Assembly: GCF_000701405.1 (NCBI RefSeq)
Contig: NZ_JNIV01000158.1
Span: 1-6,566, forward strand
DNA length: 6,566 nucleotides
Reading direction: 5' to 3'
From: Deinococcus marmoris DSM 12784
GTDB lineage: Bacteria; Deinococcota; Deinococci; Deinococcales; Deinococcaceae
The notes under the pieces were generated by a model. It had not been told where the DNA came from. It did not search any database and saw nothing but the letters and a program-made list of their open reading frames with translations. Shown here piece by piece: positions 1 to 3,920 of the stretch (position 1 is its first letter; every line of letters starts with the position of its first letter). The position numbers and the translations under genes are program-made.

Positions 1-317
1 CGCTGTGGTACGCACGGAGGCGCTTTGTGCGCCTCCGTCATGTCTGGGCCGATGGTGGTTATCTGGGCAAGCTGGTCACCTGGACGCTGGAAACACTGGG
101 CTGGACATTGGAAATCATCAAACGCAGTGACAGGGCCACAGGGTTTCAGGTGCTGCCCCGTCGCTGGGTGGTGGAACGCTCATTGGCGTGGTTGACGCGC
201 TCACGTCGGCTGAGCCGGGACTATGAAGGCCGCTGCCATACTTCCGCTTCCTGGTGCTATCTCGCCAACATTCGCCTGATGCTCCGTCGCCTCGACCCAT
301 CCGTCGAACCTTTATAA
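1..317 (+). CDS. IS5-family transposase, C-terminal part (5' end outside window)
   Basis: The reading frame is open from the first complete codon at position 3 to the TAA at 315-317, about 104 residues. It shows the C-terminal catalytic landmarks of IS5-type DDE transposases: ADGGYLGK, with the second catalytic Asp encoded at 51-53, and VVERSLAWLTRSRRLSRDYE, the usual ERxxAWLxRxRRLxxDYE block whose Glu at 174-176 completes the triad. The first Asp would lie upstream of the window. IS5-family transposases are commonly around 250-280 residues, so roughly the last 40% is seen here. The stop codon lies inside the probable terminal inverted repeat, as is common in compact ISs. A GTG at 27 preceded by GGAGG could look like a start, but the frame clearly continues upstream with family-like sequence, so this is a 5'-partial gene. 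Whether the full element is intact cannot be judged. Confidence 0.85.
   Translation, partial: LWYARRRFVRLRHVWADGGYLGKLVTWTLETLGWTLEIIKRSDRATGFQVLPRRWVVERSLAWLTRSRRLSRDYEGRCHTSASWCYLANIRLMLRRLDPSVEPL
14..38. repeat. Perfect 10-bp inverted repeat with 5-nt loop, inside transposase gene
   Basis: ACGGAGGCGC (14-23) and GCGCCTCCGT (29-38) are perfect reverse complements around the loop TTTGT. The left arm contains a Shine-Dalgarno-like GGAGG (16-20) lying 6 nt before an in-frame GTG (27-29), and the right arm would mask it in mRNA. Whether this matters is unknown. Arg-rich coding in a GC-rich gene could produce it by chance. Confidence 0.6.
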
Positions 318-328
318 ACACGCTCTAA
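311..328 (+). repeat. Probable right terminal inverted repeat of the IS5-family element
   Basis: TTTATAAACACGCTCTAA directly follows and overlaps the transposase stop codon. The reverse complement TTAGAGCGTGTTTATAAA resembles IS5-group ends. The partner repeat lies outside the window, so this rests on position and general resemblance only. Confidence 0.5.
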
Positions 329-351
329 GTGGTGGCGATATCCACGGACCC

Positions 352-369
352 GGTCAGTTGTTCCTGACC
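352..369. repeat. 18-bp inverted repeat, oriT or regulatory candidate
   Basis: GGTCAG (352-357) and CTGACC (364-369) form a perfect 6-bp inverted repeat around TTGTTC. It lies about 24 bp outside the inferred IS5 end and 220 bp upstream of the relaxosome gene. Hairpins of this kind often flank relaxase nick sites, but this one could also be unrelated. Confidence 0.5.
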
Positions 370-386
370 CCATCCCAAAAACCCAG

Positions 387-396
387 CCACCACTCA
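387..396 (+). repeat. Direct repeat CCACCACTCA, copy 1
   Basis: This is an exact 10-mer repeated at 515-524, 128 bp downstream. The second copy overlaps the -35 end of the candidate mob promoter. The pair could be binding sites for the ribbon-helix-helix-like protein encoded at 589 (inference). Confidence 0.45.
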
Positions 397-510
397 ATGA
401 AAAGACACTGCTCTCCTGGCCTCGCCTCGCTTTGGGCCATCCACAACGCGGTCATTTGTCGGCAAGATAAGAGCGCTGGAGCTGATGCGACACGCGACGA
501 TGGCCCGGAA

Positions 511-539
511 GTGTCCACCACTCATTTTCTGCACATAAT
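511..539 (+). promoter_or_regulatory. Candidate sigma-70-type promoter of the mob operon
   Basis: A -10-like CATAAT (534-539, 5 of 6 to consensus) lies 17 bp after a weak -35-like GTGTCC (511-516). Transcription would start near 546, about 43 nt before the first gene, and the ribosome binding site at 575-580 follows. The second copy of the CCACCACTCA repeat (515-524) overlaps the -35 end and spacer, which would suit repression by a DNA-binding product of the operon. This rests on sequence resemblance only. Confidence 0.35.
515..524 (+). repeat. Direct repeat CCACCACTCA, copy 2, overlapping candidate promoter
   Basis: This is the second exact copy of the 10-mer seen at 387-396. It begins at the end of the -35-like element of the candidate promoter, a typical operator position. 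Confidence 0.45.
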
Positions 540-588
540 CCGCCGCGCGCTGCGATGCTGGTCTTAGCGCTCACGGAGGTGCGCCCCC

Positions 589-996
589 ATGCCCAAGCAA
601 AAAATCACCATCTGGGTCGAAGAAGACGCGGCCCAGCGCCTGAAAAATCTGGCAGCCGTCGAAGACCTTACGCTCAGCGAGTACGGCGCCACCCTGCTCG
701 CCCGCGGCGTCGCACAGCGCAGCGATGAGCTTGTCCTGGACCTCGCCGGCGCTCGCATCGAGCGCGCCGTTAAGAAGGAAGTCGGCGCGATGTCCGATCG
801 TCTGGCAAAAATCATCGTCCAGGCGGCCATGGAAGCGGGTACCTCGCGCCGCCTGCACCTCAACCAGATCGCGCAGCAGGCCGGCCCCGAGACGGCCCAG
901 GCGCTCAACCGGACGGCCGCCGCCGAAACGCGCGAGCGCCTGCGGACTCCCAGCGCCGCCGTTAAAGATCTGCTCGGTCTGGAGGACGCACCGTGA
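589..996 (+). CDS. Ribbon-helix-helix-like relaxosome accessory protein (MobC-like)
   Basis: This is a 135-aa protein whose position and N-terminus suggest a DNA-binding partner of the relaxase encoded next. Residues 5-10 (KITIWV) read as a short beta strand, followed by two amphipathic helices (about 11-24 and 29-41) with a turn at 25-28. That is the layout of ribbon-helix-helix proteins, which bind oriT in many relaxosomes and often repress their own operon. The remainder is helical and charged with no motif I recognise. The start is firm: ATG at 589 lies 8 nt after a strong GGAGGT (575-580). The stop overlaps the relaxase start as GTGA at 993-996, so translation is probably coupled. The MobC-like name is by analogy, since sequence identity to a named family cannot be shown here. 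A general plasmid-encoded RHH repressor is the alternative. Confidence 0.7.
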   Translation: MPKQKITIWVEEDAAQRLKNLAAVEDLTLSEYGATLLARGVAQRSDELVLDLAGARIERAVKKEVGAMSDRLAKIIVQAAMEAGTSRRLHLNQIAQQAGPETAQALNRTAAAETRERLRTPSAAVKDLLGLEDAP

Positions 997-1526
997 CCAT
1001 CGTGCGCGCGCGGTTCACCGTCGGCGCCGGCGGTCCCGCCGCCTCGCGCGCCGCCCTGCGGTACGCGGTCCTGCGCCCGGACCGGGATGGCCAGCGCGTT
1101 GAGCGCGCGGTGTTCGGCCCTGACGGGCTGGACGTCGCCGGCATCCGCGCACAGTTGGATGCGGCCAGGGGAGACCACCACTACCGTGTGGTGCTCAACC
1201 CCGGCGCTGGCCAGCACCCGGTGGATCAGCGTGACTGGACGCGCGACGTGATGGCCGCCGTTGCGGAGGGGCAAGGTGCAGAGGTGCCCTGGCTCGCCGT
1301 CGAACACCGCAACCAGAGCCAGCACGATCATGTTCATATCGTCGCCGCCACTGAGCGCCGCCTGACCCGCATGGATCTCCATACCCTGCGCGAGGTGGCC
1401 GACAGCAGTTGGGAACGGCACGCCACCTGGGCACGAGCGCTCGATCTCGACGCTGTGCAGGAGCCGCATCAGCAACAGCCTGAGCGCTCACGCGCGCTCA
1501 CCCCCGCAGGAGCGTGGGAACGGTGA
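993..1526 (+). CDS. Small HUH relaxase / mobilization nuclease (MOBP/VirD2-type)
   Basis: Relaxases nick one strand at oriT, stay covalently bound through a tyrosine and pilot the strand into the recipient. Motifs appear in family order. Near the N-terminus AALRYAVLRPDRDG carries Tyr24, the probable nucleophile, resembling the RYxxR motif I of MOBP enzymes. HYRVVLNPGAG (63-73) is the hydrophobic strand usual before motif II, and WTRDVMAAVAE the helix after it. VEHRNQSQHDHVHIV (103-117) matches motif III, with H105, H113 and H115 as the metal-binding triad. N107 replaces the Asp common in the HxD form. At 177 aa it is close to a bare nuclease domain, without the helicase, primase or long secretion-signal tail of many relaxases. 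The C-terminus (about 150-177) is polar and Gln/Arg-rich. GTG at 993 has GGAGG (981-985) 7 nt upstream and overlaps the previous stop. The stop TGA at 1524-1526 overlaps the next gene's preferred GTG. Confidence 0.85.
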   Translation: MTIVRARFTVGAGGPAASRAALRYAVLRPDRDGQRVERAVFGPDGLDVAGIRAQLDAARGDHHYRVVLNPGAGQHPVDQRDWTRDVMAAVAEGQGAEVPWLAVEHRNQSQHDHVHIVAATERRLTRMDLHTLREVADSSWERHATWARALDLDAVQEPHQQQPERSRALTPAGAWER

Positions 1527-3136
1527 ACTGGCTCGATCTGATCACTGCGGGACTGCTGGCCGCAGGGATTCAGTTCCTGCGCGGCGGCCACCCACAGTCC
1601 CAGCAGGCGCTTGCTGACGCAGGCTTTGCCTCACCTGACGAAATGCGTGAGCTGCGCGTTCAACTCGAGGAAGCCAACACCGGGGAACGTCTGCTGGTCG
1701 CCACCGCGCCGAACGCCCATCACCTGGGCCTGACTGCCCCGCCGGAATTGGGCCACATGCTGGTGGTGGGTCCTAGCCGCTCGGGTAAAGGCCTTCACCT
1801 GATCGCCAACCTGCTCGACTGGCGCGGCTCGGCCATCGTGATCGACTTGAAAGGCGAGTTTTACCGAAAAACGTCGGGTTGGCGCTCAGGTTTCGGGCGC
1901 GTGGTGGTGCTGGACCCGCGTGGCAACGGAGCGCCATATGACCCCATCAGTCATCTGGCGACGAGCGAGCAGGGTCTGAGCGCAGCGGCCACGATCCTGC
2001 TCACGCCAGAAAAAGATGGCAACAACAGTATTTTCGCGTCGGCGGCCGTGCCCATCCTGGTCGCCATGTTCCGCGCGGCCCACATGCTGGGACGGCCGAC
2101 TTTCGCCCTGGCCGCCGAGTGCGTGCGGCGCCGGGGCATGCAGGGCACCGTTGAACTGCTCAGGACGATCGACGACGCCATCGTGCAGGACAACCTGACA
2201 CTGTATCTGGGCCAGGGCATGGACGCTGCGGCTGGAGATAAGTCCAGCATGGCCACCAGCCTGGACGATGCCCGCTCGCTGGCCCGGCAGGCCTGGAGCA
2301 CACTGTCGACCCGGTTGCAGCCGCTGCTCGTGGACGGCGTGCTGCGGATGACCGACACCACCGGCGCGCGTCCCCTCGCGCCGCAGGACCTCTGGGCCGA
2401 ACCGACGACCGTCTACCTGCGCTGTCCCGAGCGTCTGGCTCCAACCCTGGCTCCTCTGCTGCGACTCATCACTTGGACGCTGATCCAGGCCCGTGTCGCC
2501 GCCGCCGATGAAGAGCCGGACGCCCCGCTGATCCCCCTTCTGCTGGGCCTGGACGAGACTGGCATCCTGCCGGTCCCTGGCTTGCCAGACACCCTGGCCA
2601 CGGTCGCTGGCCGGGGCATTTCCGCAGTGATCTACGTCCAGGCGCTGTCGCAACTCAACGCGGCCTACGGGGTGTACGGTGCCGACGCGCTGATGGCCAA
2701 CTGTTTGACCCAGATTTTTTACCCCACCAGCGCCCCCGAGACCCAGCGCCACGTGAGCCTGCTGGCCGGCAGCACCGCGCTAGAGCAGCGGTCCCGCTCC
2801 ACGTCGCGCCCTGTGGGCCTGACTCGCCGGCGGGGCGGGACTGAGACCCAGAGCGCCACGCCACGCGAGCAGCCGCTGATCGGGCCGGGTGAGCTGCGCC
2901 GGATGCACGGCGACAACGTCGTGGTGATCGACCGCGCCCGCCCCGCTCTCGTGGCCGCCCGGCTGCGCTGGTTCAGCGAACCGCTGTTCAAAGCGCGCGC
3001 GAAGATCGCCGCCCCACCGGTCAAGGCCATCAGGACTGGTGGCCCCTGCTGTCCTCCTCTTCGAAAAGAACCTGAACCTGCACCCCAGGCCCCAACACCC
3101 GCTGCCCACGTCTACTTTTCGCCGGAAGACGACTGA
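1523..3136 (+). CDS. VirD4/TraG-family type IV coupling ATPase
   Basis: Type IV coupling proteins are inner-membrane hexameric ATPases that bring the relaxase-DNA complex to the secretion channel. With the start used here (537 aa), Walker A is GPSRSGKG at 83-90. It is followed by the family block AIVIDLKGEFYRKT (104-117) and VVVLDPRG (127-134). Walker B is LLGLDETG with D344/E345, then GRGISAVIYVQALSQL with Gln373 and the NCLTQIFYPT and ETQRHVSLLAGST segments typical of VirD4/TraG C-terminal halves. LIGPGELRRM is the usual element near the end, followed by a Pro-rich tail ending FSPEDD. Only one short hydrophobic stretch (about residues 4-19) is present, where VirD4 normally has two membrane helices. 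GTG at 1523 is preferred over the in-frame GTG at 1514 because AGGAG (1508-1512) lies 10 nt before it but only 1 nt before the other. This start also overlaps the relaxase stop (GTGA). Confidence 0.9.
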   Translation: MNWLDLITAGLLAAGIQFLRGGHPQSQQALADAGFASPDEMRELRVQLEEANTGERLLVATAPNAHHLGLTAPPELGHMLVVGPSRSGKGLHLIANLLDWRGSAIVIDLKGEFYRKTSGWRSGFGRVVVLDPRGNGAPYDPISHLATSEQGLSAAATILLTPEKDGNNSIFASAAVPILVAMFRAAHMLGRPTFALAAECVRRRGMQGTVELLRTIDDAIVQDNLTLYLGQGMDAAAGDKSSMATSLDDARSLARQAWSTLSTRLQPLLVDGVLRMTDTTGARPLAPQDLWAEPTTVYLRCPERLAPTLAPLLRLITWTLIQARVAAADEEPDAPLIPLLLGLDETGILPVPGLPDTLATVAGRGISAVIYVQALSQLNAAYGVYGADALMANCLTQIFYPTSAPETQRHVSLLAGSTALEQRSRSTSRPVGLTRRRGGTETQSATPREQPLIGPGELRRMHGDNVVVIDRARPALVAARLRWFSEPLFKARAKIAAPPVKAIRTGGPCCPPLRKEPEPAPQAPTPAAHVYFSPEDD

Positions 3137-3525
3137 TGCGGCTGGCGCTGGGCCGGACGCTGTTCGTGTGCGCCGTGCTGCGGGCGGGCTGGTGGGCCTG
3201 GACCTGTGTGGTGCAGCGCTGGTGGGCGCAGCTCGATGTGTTTGCCGCCCGTATGGAGCAGAAAGGCTGGGCTACCGCTCTGGGCGCGGTCCCGGACGCA
3301 CACGCCGAGCTGCTGGGGCGCTGCCTGCTGCGGCCTGGGTGCACCGAGGTTCTGCTGCGCCGCACTGAGCGCCTTACGCTCCAGGTGGCACCGCTCGAGT
3401 GGCTGGCCCTGGGCCTGGCCGGCGCGCTGATGGTGGTGGGACTGCTGCTCACCCTGGAGCGCTCCTCAGCGCTGTCCGATGACTCGCCCGGCAAGCAACT
3501 CCGGCAGGCCGTCCGGCGCAAGTGA
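3136..3525 (+). CDS. Small membrane protein of the mob operon, unknown function
   Basis: I do not recognise this 129-aa protein. It has two hydrophobic stretches. One is at about 8-26 (TLFVCAVLRAGWWAWTCVV), Trp-rich and interrupted by Arg16. The other is at about 87-107, a long uncharged Leu/Gly/Ala/Val segment (starting PLEW, with Glu88 near its edge) that is a convincing membrane helix. Between them are about 60 polar residues with two cysteines (C63, C69), and the tail is basic (KQLRQAVRRK). The start ATG (3136-3138) shares one base with the coupling protein's stop (TGATG), so the gene is very likely co-translated with it. An inferred role is partner or membrane anchor for the upstream ATPase, which has little membrane sequence of its own. 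Two-protein coupling systems have been proposed in some Gram-positive conjugative plasmids. The function is otherwise open. Confidence 0.65.
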   Translation: MRLALGRTLFVCAVLRAGWWAWTCVVQRWWAQLDVFAARMEQKGWATALGAVPDAHAELLGRCLLRPGCTEVLLRRTERLTLQVAPLEWLALGLAGALMVVGLLLTLERSSALSDDSPGKQLRQAVRRK

Positions 3526-3534
3526 GCGCGCCGG
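3513..3534 (+). terminator. GC-rich hairpin across the last stop codon of the mob operon
   Basis: CCGGCGC (3513-3519) pairs with GCGCCGG (3528-3534) around an 8-nt loop that contains the TGA stop (3523-3525). It is all G/C and well placed to end the operon, but no T-tract follows, so it is not a classical intrinsic terminator. It may instead protect the 3' end of the mRNA or be fortuitous. Confidence 0.35.
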
Positions 3535-3665
3535 CCAGGCTGGGTCAGGGCAGGCAGGACATCTTGACCCCGGCCCTGCGGCCAACAACGGCGCTGTGGG
3601 CGGTGGGCAGAGCATCCCGGCCAAGCTCACGCTGAACCGCATCATGGCGCTCTGCCCTGGCCATT

Positions 3666-3682
3666 AGCTGTTCAGGACAGCT
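3666..3682. repeat. 17-bp inverted repeat
   Basis: AGCTGT (3666-3671) and ACAGCT (3677-3682) are perfect arms around TCAGG. The same hexamers fuse into the palindrome ACAGCTGT at 3789-3796, about 110 bp downstream. Possible protein-binding site or weak hairpin. Confidence 0.45.
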
Positions 3683-3746
3683 TAAGCGTGGGTTCTGCTC
3701 CGCCCCTGGCAGATTCCATGACGTCGCCTTTCTTCTATCTTTTCTT

Positions 3747-3765
3747 CACCCACCCCACCTGGGTG
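3747..3765. repeat. Inverted repeat CACCCA/TGGGTG
   Basis: CACCCA (3747-3752) and TGGGTG (3760-3765) are perfect 6-bp arms with a 7-nt CCCCACC spacer. It is immediately followed by the CAGAA/TTCTG repeat at 3766-3777. Confidence 0.4.
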
Positions 3766-3777
3766 CAGAAACTTCTG
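3766..3777. repeat. Inverted repeat CAGAA-AC-TTCTG, copy 1
   Basis: CAGAA (3766-3770) and TTCTG (3773-3777) are perfect arms. A second copy with a 3-nt spacer occurs at 3876-3888. Two near-identical dyads upstream of one gene suggest an operator pair. Confidence 0.45.
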
Positions 3778-3875
3778 GCCCCGGCTTCACAGCTGTCACC
3801 ACCTCTCTTGAGCTTCAGCATTGTTCTGCATCGGGGAGAGTTACTTAAAAGTGATCTGGACCCCCACCAGGACAG

Positions 3876-3888
3876 CAGAAAAGTTCTG
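3876..3888. repeat. Inverted repeat CAGAA-AAG-TTCTG, copy 2
   Basis: CAGAA (3876-3880) and TTCTG (3884-3888) repeat the dyad seen at 3766-3777, 110 bp downstream of it and 33 bp before the ATG at 3921. A second overlapping dyad, TCTGTTCAGA, runs on from its right arm. Confidence 0.45.
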
Positions 3889-3920
3889 TTCAGACCCCCC
3901 CCCTGCTAGCGTGGCGAGCC

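Larger units (their letters stand above)
1..328 (+). mobile_element. IS5-family insertion sequence, right end only
   Basis: This is the 3' part of an insertion sequence that begins outside the window. It holds the C-terminal third of an IS5-type DDE transposase, followed at about 311-328 by a sequence (TTTATAAACACGCTCTAA) that looks like an IS5-group terminal inverted repeat. Read from outside, this is GAGCGTGTTTATAAA preceded by TTA. The TAA at 326-328 could be part of a short TA/TNA target duplication as made by IS427/IS1031-type members. The left end is not visible, so neither the repeat nor the duplication can be matched. The exact boundary is therefore inferred. Confidence 0.7.
329..588. 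other. Non-coding region upstream of the mob operon; expected oriT site
   Basis: This stretch of about 260 bp lies between the IS5 end and the first mob gene and has no convincing gene. A TTG-initiated frame at 358-567 has no ribosome binding site and no recognisable protein features. The region holds an 18-bp inverted repeat (352-369), two copies of CCACCACTCA (387-396 and 515-524), a 7-bp inverted pair GAGCGCT/AGCGCTC (471-477 and 566-572) and a candidate promoter (511-539). In mobilizable plasmids the nick site is usually beside the relaxosome genes, so oriT is most likely here. No nick-site consensus can be assigned confidently. Confidence 0.5.
3526..3920. other. Non-coding gap between the mob operon and the helicase-like gene
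   Basis: About 395 bp without a believable gene. The frame at 3688-3909 starts without a ribosome binding site, and its Ser/Pro/Phe-rich product mirrors the pyrimidine-rich DNA. The region differs from its neighbours in being less GC-rich. Around 3727-3745 it has a CT-rich plus strand. It contains inverted repeats at 3666-3682, 3747-3765, 3766-3777, 3789-3796 and 3876-3888, four TTCTG pentamers (3693, 3773, 3824, 3884) and a C9 run (3895-3903). It probably carries the promoter and operator of the gene at 3921 and could include a replication origin, but no iterons, DnaA box set or convincing promoter were found. Confidence 0.5.

Noticed and set aside
535..545. TAATCCGCC as an RP4-like nick site (ATCCTG/C consensus)
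   Set aside because: It matches only part of the short consensus and coincides with the better -10 candidate; not distinguishable from chance.
358..567. A 69-codon plus-strand frame in the pre-operon gap
   Set aside because: It has a TTG start without a ribosome binding site, no motif, and it overlaps the promoter and repeat candidates.
578..586. GGTGCGCCC resembling the IncQ/R1162 nick region
   Set aside because: It is simply the ribosome binding site and spacer of the first mob gene, and the relaxase looks MOBP-like rather than MobA(R1162)-like.
564..1475. A 303-codon open frame on the minus strand opposite the accessory and relaxase genes
   Set aside because: It is low-complexity Ala/Arg/Ser sequence, opposite two genes with good ribosome binding sites and recognisable motifs.
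1886..2752. A 288-codon open frame on the minus strand opposite the coupling ATPase
   Set aside because: No recognisable features, and the plus-strand frame here contains the conserved VirD4/TraG blocks.
3688..3909. A 73-codon plus-strand frame before the helicase-like gene
   Set aside because: It has no Shine-Dalgarno, and its composition merely reflects the pyrimidine-rich DNA and the C9 run.
3526..3920. Deinococcus radiation/desiccation response motif (TTATGTCATTGACATAA-type palindrome)
   Set aside because: I looked for it upstream of the helicase-like gene and found no matching palindrome.
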